From Albula goreensis (lineage: Eukaryota; Chordata; Actinopteri; Albuliformes; Albulidae), in assembly GCA_022829145.1 (NCBI GenBank), contig CM040755.1:13331063-13395062 (forward strand): a DNA stretch of 64,000 nt, given 5' to 3'. This document shows positions 51,001 to 64,000 of this stretch, one piece after another (within the stretch, counting starts at the first letter, position 1; each line of letters starts with the position of its first letter). Both the position numbers and the translations under genes were made by a program. The notes under the pieces are model-generated. The model was not told where the DNA came from, searched no databases, and saw only the letters and a program-made list of their open reading frames with translations.

Positions 51001-51496
51001 ATATTAGATCAATGATACTACTCAATAAGTCTACCTTACCGATATTTCACACAGCTGGGCTAATGTTATCACAAGTTACCTAGCGATAGCTCTTTAGCAG
51101 TTCCCTAACGTTTGCTGTCGATACATATATGTTTAAAACAAAGCAAGGACAATTGGCTTACATATATGATTGGCATATGGTATTAACTATGAAAACAACT
51201 GGTGCTAGTTAGTTAGCAAACGTAACATTTTAAATTATCTGTTGCTAACGTTAGCAAAATAGCTAGGCCGTTTGCAAGCTTGCTCGTTTGGCTAGCTAGC
51301 TGCCTCTTTTCTGTCTCCATCTTAGCTAACGTTAACAAACCGGCTTCAGCCTTAGCAACCCCGGCATTTGAAGGAAAAAAAATTACGTTTTCACGCCATT
51401 CGTGTTTTCCTGTGGCGGTTCATTTTCTTCTTCAATTGTCGTTGCTGTTTCCTCCTCTTGTTGGTCTTCAGACTCCAGTTTAATATCATCATCCAT
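42096..51496 (-). CDS. myef2: Myelin expression factor 2 (hnRNP M-like, three RRMs)
   Basis: Coding exons in transcript order: 51387-51496, 49866-50071, 48983-49035, 47780-47787 (8 nt), 47566-47659, 46816-47007, 46545-46698, 46156-46205, 45920-45980, 45293-45412, 44742-44783, 44442-44531, 43983-44078, 43687-43755, 43208-43386, 43074-43125 and 42096-42259. The total is 1740 nt, 579 residues, in frame (human MYEF2 is 600). After an acidic/Lys-rich N-terminus, RRM1 runs about 83-158 (VFISNIP; RNP1 KSRGCGVVEF at 121-130). RRM2 is about 214-290 (TVFVANLDF, KSRGMGTVTF). A Gly/Met-rich linker spans about 310-500. RRM3 is about 502-578 (QIFVRNLSYDLTW, KSKGCGTVRF), ending DRNA. The family binds RNA or single-stranded DNA in the nucleus; mouse MYEF2 represses the myelin basic protein gene. 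The linker and synteny favour MYEF2 over its paralogue HNRNPM. The gene is convergent with sema6d and divergent from ctxn2. Confidence 0.95.
42869..42902. repeat. Perfect 13-bp inverted repeat in myef2 intron 16
   Basis: The arm cttacccaggata (42869-42881) pairs with tatcctgggtaag (42890-42902) around an eight-base loop. It sits in the intron between the last two coding exons, about 170 nt from the donor of exon 16. It could form a stable stem in the pre-mRNA. Confidence 0.75.
45614..45633 (+). repeat. Poly(A) tract in myef2 intron 9
   Basis: A run of 20 A on the plus strand (poly(T) in the transcript) between exons 9 and 10. No adjoining element body is recognised. Confidence 0.7.
46466..46524 (+). 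repeat. T-rich tract just downstream of myef2 exon 7
   Basis: Two long T runs are separated by AT-rich sequence on the plus strand. In the transcript this is an A-rich block starting about 20 nt after the exon 7 donor, which itself is weak (T|GTATCC). Confidence 0.7.
47780..47787 (-). CDS. myef2: 8-nt microexon of myef2
   Basis: The minus strand reads CTGCTGTAG|GGTTGCGG|GTGAGT, giving an exon of eight bases with a consensus acceptor and donor. It is needed for the frame. The exon ending at 48983 stops after AAG TCA AGG (K-S-R), and the exon starting at 47659 opens with T GTT GTA GAA. Inserting GGTTGCGG gives K-S-R-G-C-G-V-V-E-F, the RNP1 motif of RRM1 as in human MYEF2. Direct joining of the flanking exons would give a stop after six codons. 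The introns are 1195 nt upstream and 120 nt downstream. The call is from sequence logic; a spliced transcript would confirm it. Confidence 0.88.
50072..51386 (-). other. myef2: myef2 intron 1, rich in GCTAGC and AACGTTAGC words
   Basis: The first intron is scattered with the palindromic words gctagc, agctagct and aacgttagc, which recur many times between 50260 and 51330. There is also a short TG run near 50409-50425. No exon or ordered tandem array is seen. A ggttcgattccc word near 50191 resembles a tRNA B box, but no tRNA or SINE body accompanies it. Confidence 0.55.
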
Positions 51497-52800
51497 ATTA
51501 GTAAGTTTTGCTGCGCAGATGAGAAGTCGTGGACTACCCAACAACCCCTGATGCCCAATGTACAGCTGTAATCAGCAATCACTTAGTCAGGCCTTCCCAT
51601 CGCGAGAACCAAGCAGAACTAGATAGCATAGCTCATTTCGAGAAATGGGTGTTGAGCCGTGTAAACAGTATATGGGGGATATGTTGCCTAGTTACCCTAT
51701 CGACATTACACTCATTAGACATTATTTTCACTTTAGTCGTATTATTTTGCCTATTAAAGGTGACCAATGAGTTGCTGAGTACTGAAACCAGGATTAATTT
51801 TAGTGTAGAAGTAGGCCCAAACAGCAGTAATTATCAACATACTAAAAAAGTGCCTGAGCCAAATTACTTATGTGCTTTTAGTTAAGAATATTTTTTGACC
51901 TTGTGACATAGTATCTCAATGGATGAACAGCCAATGCCAACCTCTTGGCTTCATTTATTGTAAGTCTTCTGTGTAACAGTGGCCTTTCTGCTGATAATAT
52001 CTGATAGTTCCCACTATCACCTGTGACAAACCATTTAAAACACAATAATTCATATATTATCCAAAGAAACACCTTGAAATAATGCAAAACTGAAAGAAGT
52101 AGACAAAAGGATACTGTAAGAATACAGCAGTACTTTAAATGATTAAATAACAATGATGTCTCAGCACAGATCTAATTGGACGTTCTGCAGGCTGAGTTTT
52201 TATGAATCTAATTCCTTTCTGAGTCAATAACTATTACTTGAAGCATTTATGTAATGGTTCACCGGGAAGGATTCCAGAAAAAACATTATTTAATTTCTTG
52301 AAAAACACATCATGGTGTCTCAAGAGAATGTTAAAGAAGATGTTACTGTTCACCAGGGAATAAAACTGACAGGGATCTAATGGGATACAGCAGGAGAGCT
52401 GAGTCTCCTCCCTGCTTCTAGGTTCAACACAGTAATGTGTGCAAATTGGAAAGCAACATAGATTGTGGCACATCATACAATTCAGTTTTCTTTCCTTTAA
52501 CAGTTCCGTATCTGTGAGACAAAACAGTACATTTCTCAACAGGCTACTGAATGTCTGATTTTGGAAATTTGAAGATCTGAAAACATGATTTTGGTTCATG
52601 ACAAGTCAATAACTTTGTAGGTAGTGGAAGAGAGGGGAACCTTCAGGGCCCTTTAAGTCCTCAGAGAGGGCCTTAGATATTCTAAAAAACAATATTTAAA
52701 AACTCATCAGTTCGAATTTTATTGTATCAATTCATAATTCATAATACATTTGACAAACATTAAATGAAAGAAGCCTCTTTTTTGTCTCCCTATCAGAATT
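51497..52800. other. myef2 5' flank and spacer
   Basis: The 5'UTR and promoter of myef2 should lie from 51497 rightward, but no TATA box or defined start is visible. The remainder to 52800 has open frames on the minus strand that resemble no family I know, and I do not call them genes. Confidence 0.4.
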
Positions 52801-52851
52801 TTGTCGCCTCTGCAGTTGCCCGGGGGAAAATGCTATGCTTTCGGCCCTGTG

Positions 52852-52958
52852 ATTGGTGGCCCAGCTATAAATTTACAGAGGGCGGAGCAATAGTAACAGA
52901 ACTTCTACGCTCTTCGATAATAATTCAGTTATGTCAGATGACAGTAAAACTGACCAAT
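52852..52958. promoter_or_regulatory. Promoter-like cluster (CCAAT, TATA, GC box)
   Basis: Within about 110 bp are an inverted CCAAT box (attgg, 52852-52856), TATAAA (52866-52871), GGGCGG (52880-52885) and a forward CCAAT (52954-52958). The region is locally GC-rich and about 1.35 kb upstream of the myef2 start. It could drive an unannotated plus-strand transcript or act with the myef2 promoter. No recognisable gene follows; a 41-codon ATG frame at 52931-53056 may be chance. Confidence 0.3.
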
Positions 52959-53056
52959 CATATCTTCCCTCTAAATGGGTGGGCTTTGTTGTCACTAACT
53001 TTATGACAAGTTCCGCCGACACGAATCACAAGCTGGTGGGAAAAAAACGCAGATAA

Positions 53057-56983
<3,927 letters not shown>

Positions 56984-58360
56984 CTCAAAGCCTTTTCTAC
57001 CCCACCAAATTCAACAACACACAAAATGACAGAAGACTTGTTATGTTTTGTGTTCTGTGAGTTTACAGATATACTTCTGCTTATTTGTATTTGAAAACCA
57101 TGGGTAGTGCGTGTTTACTGTTGTAGGTCTCACCGTGTTTGTTCTGTAGAGACCAGGGAAAGAGATGTCTCAGGGAAAATGGGAGTCATTTATAACAAGA
57201 AAAGAATTATCAAACAGGAAACAGGGTTTATGCTTCTGCGGCTCAATAGTGGTCATTCTAAGCTATATAGTCTTGCACAGAAATAGGGGATCATTGCCAT
57301 TATTGATTAATTATTAATTAGTAAGTTAATTCATGGTCACATGTTAAAGTTGAGACCTTTATGAGCAGATTTGGTAAGCCTCACCAACAGTCAATTGGCA
57401 ACTTATGTGCAAGTGGTAGTAATGTATGTGCACTGTATTTTATGGATGCAGTTTACTGTTTCTTAATGCAAAAAAACAGTATGTCTCAGATGTGTGTGTA
57501 GACGTAAGATTTTTGTGACTGTTTGTTTGAAGTTGATGCATTTTTCTGCCATCGCAAAGGGCCATGATTCAGACTGAGCAGAAACTGGCTTCGAGTTTTC
57601 ATTCACTAATGACTGATGGGGTGGTGTATCCAGCTGTAGTAGTAGTTCTTAGTGTAGTATTTGACCATAGTATCACCTGAGGAGAGAGACTTTCGGTCTG
57701 CAGGGTATTGTCCGCCTCACTGTTCGATTGGGGACTCTGTTGATGGAGGCAACAGACTGGGCCTGCAACAATGATCTGGCATTCCAAATTGCTGAAAAAA
57801 ATATATGGGGCACAAAGTAACATTATGATAATATTAGCAAATAAAAATAAATAAATTAACAAATAAATAAATAAGAAAAAGATTTAAAAAATCTAAAAAC
57901 AAGGTGCTCTGTCATCATCTCTTAAATTGTTTGTGACTAAGCAAATAAACTAAAGCTGCCCTGCAAAACAACATGGATGTCACCAATGTAAGCAGAGCAA
58001 AATGGCTCAGCAACAGTACCAGCTCTCCGTTAGCTCATCTTCCCCAAGTTCCTGGGGATGACAAGGAATTGGGGGGGGAGGGGTGCCTTCTGAGAAAAAA
58101 ACATATTCAGTACAGTTCATTTCAAGTGGTCCTAGTGCTGTGAATTTGCCTTACTGTAACCTTGAATGGGTTAATGTGCCTTCATTTAGAGATGCTACAA
58201 TACGTTCCCATGAGGTGGTGTGTACCGTATGCATATGTGGCATGTGATGACTGATTACTTCCTTCTGCCTCCCTGTTGTCAGTGGGCTGGTAGAGGGGAC
58301 AAATCAGTGTCATGGATTTGTATACACCCTGTTGAATAAAATTGCCCCCCTTTAAAAAAC
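56984..58360 (+). other. ctxn2: ctxn2 3' untranslated region (inferred)
   Basis: AATAAA signals lie at 57944-57949 and 58335-58340; the latter is followed by sequence that suits a cleavage site. An A-rich (aaataa) run at about 57838-57880 lies between. No other gene is seen in this stretch. Confidence 0.45.
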
Positions 58361-60323
58361 CTCATCTACTGTGTGACTCATTCTTTAGGTTTATAAGCTC
58401 CATGCTGTGTGAGCACAGAAAAGAGAGAAATGTGACCATGTCATGTCATTATTTTTTGCAAGCCCCTGCTGTCCACTGGGGCGGTGGAATTACAAAAACA
58501 GCATTTTGAGAGCCGGTTCCCGGATGAACAACCGAGTGCAGCAAGCTGCACTGGTCTAGACAAGCAAAGTTTACCATGAGGAGAATATTAAGTGCCGCAC
58601 CTTGTTTTTCTTGCCTCCTACAATCTTCCCCTTTGCAAGGAAGGCAGTGGTGTGACACCACCATCCATTCCCAGCGCCTGCAGCCACTGATCGGGACTCG
58701 CTCTCACAGACAGCGCTGGGTCTGGCAGACAGGCTGATAACAAAATGCTTTGTAGAGCTTTCAGCTCAACCCTGTCAGTCACACACTGTTCATGGCCAGC
58801 TGGCTCGGCTGTCTGGACTTGAGGCGCAGATTGAAATGTCTCCCGAACACGTTGCAATCATCAGGAGCGTAACATTTATTAAAAGCAACTCACCTAAGAA
58901 ATTCATGATTTTGCAGTATCTTGAGAAAGTTCAGTAATATATTGGATTGCCATATTTCTTTTTTGAAGGGGTGGAGAAAAACCATCCGCCATGTGCATTT
59001 CAGGTTATCTTGCACAATCATCCTGAAACAGACTATGGACTTGTGCTGCATCCATTATCAGCCATTTTTATTATTATGCTTATGGTCCTCAAACATTGCC
59101 CGTTGGTGTCCTTGTGCCATGACCAGAGCGTTGATGGCCAGCTTGTAATACTGTAAGGCTAGAGTTGGAGAAAGGCCTAAGTTACAAGGCTGGGAGACCT
59201 TGGTAATGGGTTCACAAAAAATAATTCCACAGAGCTCTCAAAAGTGGATGTCTTGTGACACACACAGTTCTTCAAGGCATTGACTAAGCCAGCTGTGGAG
59301 ACTGCATACTGATACTTTACCGAGCTTAGCCCTGCCATAAACAAATAGCAATTACCTTCAAAATTGAACAAACCGCAATTTGATTTTCATTAATCTTATG
59401 AACCCAGCAAAATGATTCATAATCTCTGCCACCCACAGATACATTTTCAAGGTCAGGTTGGAAGCTACATTTTATACAGATTCACACCGTGTATAAAACT
59501 TCACTAATCTGTTACCAGAAAGGAAGTGTTCAAATAATGGCTTCTGAAATGGTCTGGATGGTCATGTGCTTTGTGAAGAAATGCCTTGGGCATGTTCCTT
59601 ATTAATTGTGGTCTCATATTAACTTTTACAAACCTCTGGCAAAGACAGGTCACAGAAGCAGTCCACTTCACTGTTGTCAATTTGCCCTCTTCCATGAAAA
59701 CAACTTAGGCGCATACATTCATCTTTATTACTTAATTACATACCAGCTGCACTGCCCTTCATTAAAAACGAATGTACTATCATCTATACCATGTGGACAC
59801 ACTAAAAAAAAAAACTATATTATTAAAATTAAACAGCAGCTTTTGAAAATCATACTATTCATTCTTTATAACTATTCCAAAAAATCCAACATACAAACAA
59901 TCAGTTATCAATCTCATTTAATTCATTATAAATTGCTAACATATGACAGGCAACAACTCAAGTCTGATAATAAATACCTGACCTTGACAATGACCATAAT
60001 CTTAAACTCAAGAAAATATGATCAGCATTGCATAATTACAATTATAACGAATTTGGGAGCACTGATTAGGGTCCACTTATGAGTGACAAGTGTCTCTGGA
60101 CAGACATAATTTTGTGATATACTTGAAAATATCATAATCTTACATATGAGCAATAACCTAAACCTTCTCGAACAGTGCCTAATTATAGGCTTGTGAACTC
60201 TAGGACAATGCACTATGACACAACATGAGCCCTCCATTGCACTTCAAACAAAAATATTTATAATCAATACTTTAAATCACTCACAGTAAGTGTCTTTATC
60301 TTTTCTTTAGCATTTACAACTTG
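58361..60323. other. Spacer between ctxn2 and slc12a1
   Basis: No coding exon is recognised. About 58440-59200 is complex sequence with the texture of conserved non-coding DNA. The remainder is AT-rich. Confidence 0.4.
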
Positions 60324-60475
60324 GTTAATATTTAAACAACCCCTATTTGTCCCTCTTAATGAATCAAGGACAGTTTTGCCAGCCCCTAACAAAACGTTTA
60401 GTGTTGAGCTAGTGGATAGAGCCAATAGCTTTCTCCCAATGGACAAACCTATGATAGAGAGAGTATAAATATAGG
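60324..60475 (+). promoter_or_regulatory. slc12a1: Candidate slc12a1 core promoter (TATA, HNF1-like site)
   Basis: tataaata at 60464-60471 lies about 250 nt before the first coding ATG, placing transcription start near 60495. Upstream, gttaatatttaaa (60324-60336) matches the HNF1 consensus GTTAATNATTAAC at 10 of 12 defined positions. HNF1 factors control many kidney transporter genes, so the site is plausible, but binding is unproven. Confidence 0.45.
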
Positions 60476-60500
60476 TGTCAGATACCCCCTTATAGCCGAT

Positions 60501-60576
60501 ATGAAGGTAATGCATGTTAAGGAATCATATTTTGAAATAACTGGAAGATAGAGGCATTATGTCACTCTTCAGATAA
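60501..60576 (+). promoter_or_regulatory. slc12a1: Two short upstream ORFs in the inferred slc12a1 5'UTR
   Basis: ATG frames of 16 codons (60501-60551) and 5 codons (60559-60576) both end before the main ATG at 60720. If transcription starts at the TATA box they lie in the leader and could lower translation. They depend on the inferred start site. Confidence 0.35.
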
Positions 60577-60719
60577 GTATCTTGTAGGGACTACCATTTT
60601 TGGTGAACTTGAAAGCTCTCCACTGTTTATCAATACCAATCAGTTATACAGTGGAGGATTCAGTCTTCCTTGTTGATCTTAACCAAGAAATTAGAGGAAT
60701 AAACAAGCCGCAGCTCCCA

Positions 60720-63700
60720 ATGGAAAAATACACAGCCTTTGGGGGAGAAAATGTAAACCCAGCTTATGAAAATTCACCAGATGAGCCACCACTCTATGAC
60801 GAGACATCCTTCTCTGGTAACGGTTACCCAAAAGGAAACCAGTCTCACTATAGAGAGAACAGGCTCTCAACCATTAGTGCCTTCAGTCACAACACATTGG
60901 ACCGAGTGCCACGCATCGAGTTCTACCGCAATGCAAACAGCATCAGCGGGCACCGCGCCGTGAGGCCCTCTCTGCAGGAGCTCCATGATGTCTTCCAAAA
61001 GGTGAGCATCAGCTTCAAGTCTAACCACCTCCAGAGCTTTGTGTTTTGCCTGCTGCCACACGTCTGGTATAACTGTGGTGGGTGTAGTAGTAAAGAATGT
61101 TCACTAAGTTCAGTCAGTGTTATTGACAGAGAATGTAAGCAGAGGAGGCTACCCTTGAGCAAGCTGGAAATAAGGGCTCCATCACTTTAAGATGAATGAA
61201 AGGAAATGTAGCCATTTTTTATCCCTTAAACAAGTGAGTTTAATGCACTACTAAACAGGATTTATACTCTTTATTTTAGTTTTTGCCTCATAACATTGTA
61301 ATGAAGTAAATTACATAAATCATGCTACGCTTCACCAATTAATTTCAATGTACATTGAAATACTGTTTTGATATTATACTTTTTTTACAATAAAAATACG
61401 AGATATGATTTTTGTGCATGGTTTTCTGGTAGGGGTAAAAAAACAGCAACCCCTTCAACACTTGGAGTTCCACAGACACACACACACATACACAACTGGG
61501 GTAATAAAGAAATAAAAAGCATATCCAACATAGCTATCCAATGACAGTAAGACAATATACTGGCAAAGGAAGAAAGGCAAGGAAGCCAAACAGATGGCAA
61601 ATAATGCTCTATAAGCACATACAGCATGCAAGCAGTTAAAAAGAGATCAATTGTGTAAGCACAGCCTATGGCAGTTATAATGTGGACACCCATAAGAAAT
61701 GTACGGAGAAATATTTTATGAATAATGATGCCCCCAAGCAAATCCATTGATCCATTCTTCTTTAAATTGAGTAATTAATGCAAACGAGGGCTAAAAGTTT
61801 CACTAAATCAGAGGGGATGGAGACCAGCTGTCTTGATGAAGAAACAATCATTTGAAGCACAAAAATGTCATATTTGTCTTGCAGAGGTTAAATTAGATTC
61901 AAGCTCCTCTGCTGCCTTGCAGCGTCCACACAAACAAGTCCTTCAAGGACAGAGTGTACCCAGCAGGAGCACAATTCTTAACATTTATTAATCTTCATTA
62001 AAATCAAAACATACTACTTCCCTCCAAATATTCTCCTGTGGGTTAAAAAGGATACAAATGTGAACAAGAACTCTCCTCGCTCCTTCTGAATTAGGAAACA
62101 AAGAAAGCTTTTGTGTCTGTGACTGACTGACCTTCAAATGCCTTCCCTGAGCTTAAGCATAATGCAGTGCCTCAACTAAAACCCAGGCTTAATAGTGCAG
62201 TGTAGCTGAGGTAACTTAGTCCCGACTCTCCGCAGAATGACGTGCTGGCCACTCCAGGCACTGTGGATGAGAGGGATGGGAGCGACGGGACCCCCAACGA
62301 TGATGTGGAGTCTGTTCTGCCTGAGGAGAGCAAAGGTGGAGCTGTTAAATTTGGCTGGATCAAGGGCGTGCTGGTGAGAATAAAGCAACATTGATACCTA
62401 TCCTTCATAGTTAATCTGTTTTACCTGCCTTTACTCACGTTATCAAAGTCACAAAGTTGACATTTGTAGACTGTGCATCTAACTAGTATGCTGTCTTGTA
62501 ACATGAGGCACTTTGAGCTCACTCACTTCATGCTCTTTCTAAGTCTAACCCTGATGTTGTATCTGCAGGTAAGATGTATGCTGAACATCTGGGGCGTGAT
62601 GCTTTTCATCCGCCTTTCATGGGTTTTTGGTCAGGCTGGTGTCGGTAAGTGACTGTGCTTTGCACTCTGCCCCTCCCTCTCTTTGGGAGAGACCTATGAG
62701 GGTACTTTTATATCCTTGTGGCTATGTTCAGTCTAAAAACATTTACTCCATTTATATTTTAATAGAGATATTTATTCTTCAGTGAATGTAGGTGTACTAA
62801 AAACTGAATGCCAAAACCAGCTACAGCTGAACTTATAAACTGACAGTGTTTGTAATGCCAGCAACAGTAAGAACCACACAAAGGGGATCAGAAAGCATAG
62901 CAGTTCAGTGGAGGCAATCTTGCCTTGACAGGCAAGCGTTCAGAGTTCAAACAGATAGAAGTTCAAGAAACAAGCAAATTTGGTGTAAGGAAGGACCATT
63001 ATCAAGTACCCTCCATTTGAAGGTTAGGCGTCAGGAAATGGTCAATGGAAACAACACTAAACGGTAGGAAAGAGAGAATGCTACCTATCAGGGACTTTGT
63101 GGGTCACAGAATGTTACAGATTCATCTATTTGATAACGTAACTGTTTTTGGGTGCCAAAGTGCTACAGTATTTGTGCATGTCCCTCTTACCTTTGTGCCT
63201 TGAAGGACTAGCGTTAGAGACATTTATGGTGCGTAACTAATGGCAATGAAAAGCCAAATGCTCTCGACACAAAAATTAAACGTTTTAAGCACTGAGTTAT
63301 GGCTTGATGCCTTAGGGTACAATTAGACATCCAAATGGGCCATTTGTGACTCACTGCAGCTAATCGTTGTTTTTTAACGTGTTAGAGATTACTCCAGGCA
63401 CTGGTAAATTATTTCAGCATGAGTTTGTTTATGCTTCCCAGGCCAAAGTGGGTGTGGACCACTTCTTAACTCTTTTAAGGTTGTTCAAATTTGCTTCCTA
63501 CTGAGGAAACAGAAAGAGTGGTGAAACCTTCAAAACAGATACTTTGAGGCAATAATATTCAGGTCACGTAAATTATACATAGTTTCAGTACAGTTCACAG
63601 TAGAACAGCTGGATCTGACAAAGTCAGCAGAAATATTGCAGGTGCATGTATGAAGACCTGCTTGGTATGGGTGCTATAATGGTGTTTTACACAGAGCACT

Positions 63701-63840
63701 CTGGTGCAGAGGACATGCTCCCAATGAGGTTCTATGTGTTGTAGGCCTGGGAATCGTGGTCATCATTCTGAGTGTTGTGGTGACCACCATCACGGGCCTC
63801 TCCATGTCTGCCATCTGTACCAATGGAGTGGTTAGGGGAG
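60720..63840 (+). CDS. slc12a1: Na-K-2Cl cotransporter NKCC2, N-terminal part (runs off window)
   Basis: Four coding exons are visible: 60720-61001, 62236-62373, 62569-62644 and 63745-63840, with consensus splice sites and a continuous frame. ATG 60720 is the first in frame. Exon 1 encodes 94 cytosolic residues including [15 protein letters not shown] and [11 protein letters not shown]. Exon 2 adds an acidic stretch and [10 protein letters not shown]. Exon 3 begins the membrane domain with [17 protein letters not shown]. Exon 4 gives a second span and [10 protein letters not shown]. The family is an electroneutral Na-K-2Cl importer; NKCC2 acts in the apical membrane of kidney salt-reabsorbing segments. 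SLC12A1 is preferred over SLC12A2 or SLC12A3 by exon sequence and by synteny next to ctxn2 and myef2. The last exon ends in phase 1, and the rest lies beyond 64000. Confidence 0.93.
61473..61495 (+). repeat. Short CA microsatellite in slc12a1 intron 1
   Basis: A run of CA dinucleotides with a few interruptions, likely length-variable. Confidence 0.6.
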
Positions 63841-64000
63841 GTAGGTGCACTTTACGCAATCCTCAATGGTAAATGTAAAACATTGTGAAGTCCTCACTTG
63901 AAGCAGAGGCAGCGGGTCTTTTGGTGCTAAGCTTCAAACATATTGCAAATTATGAGCAACTTATGATGTCTACATTAGCTCAGCAATTCTTTATACAAAC

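Noticed and set aside
42096..51496. hnrnpm as the identity of the minus-strand gene
   Set aside because: The linker lacks the long array of ERMG repeats typical of HNRNPM, and the neighbours are those of MYEF2.
52234..52599. 121-codon minus-strand open frame between myef2 and ctxn2
   Set aside because: No domain, compositional bias or family resemblance and no splice or promoter context; probably chance in spacer DNA.
60600..60719. N-terminal extension of slc12a1 upstream of 60720
   Set aside because: The frame is open but has no ATG; the first codon is TTG, and vertebrate initiation there is unlikely.
62880..62960. Possible tRNA-derived SINE head in slc12a1 intron 3
   Set aside because: Only loose resemblance to tRNA boxes; no cloverleaf and no tail.

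Overview
The window is vertebrate nuclear DNA, most likely from a ray-finned (teleost) fish. It holds intron-containing genes with canonical GT/AG splice sites and strongly vertebrate proteins. Introns and intergenic gaps are compact, and there are fish-style DNA-transposon relics. The gene content and orientations match the block on human 15q21: SEMA6D(+), MYEF2(-), CTXN2(+), SLC12A1(+). There are no prokaryotic features, CRISPR arrays or operons. All gene calls rest on reading translated exons and comparing them with remembered family sequences; no database was searched.

Layout. 1-7344: upstream part of sema6d, with no protein-coding gene, possible non-coding 5' exons and a promoter. 7396-16583 (+): sema6d, 18 coding exons including two in-frame cassette exons, encoding a transmembrane class 6 semaphorin; its long 3'UTR runs to about 19260. 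19260-41850: a 22.6 kb gene-poor stretch with transposon relics, low-complexity tracts and patches that look like conserved non-coding DNA. 42096-51496 (-): myef2, 17 coding exons encoding a three-RRM hnRNP M-like protein of 579 residues, one exon being only 8 nt long. 51497-56737: spacer between the divergent myef2 and ctxn2, with a promoter-like element cluster and an exact 39-bp direct repeat. 56738-56983 (+): ctxn2, a single-exon 81-residue cortexin. 60464-64000 (+): a TATA-type promoter and the first four coding exons of slc12a1 (NKCC2); the gene runs off the right edge.

The genes do not form a pathway. They are an ancient syntenic block: an axon-guidance receptor/ligand, an RNA-binding repressor, a small neuronal membrane protein and a kidney salt cotransporter. 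In mammals the pigment gene SLC24A5 lies between SEMA6D and MYEF2; I could not find any of its exons here.

The most interesting item is the 8-nt myef2 microexon. It supplies the middle of RNP1 in RRM1 and is flanked by UGC motifs upstream and a UGCAUG motif 19 nt downstream. No undescribed multi-gene system is evident.
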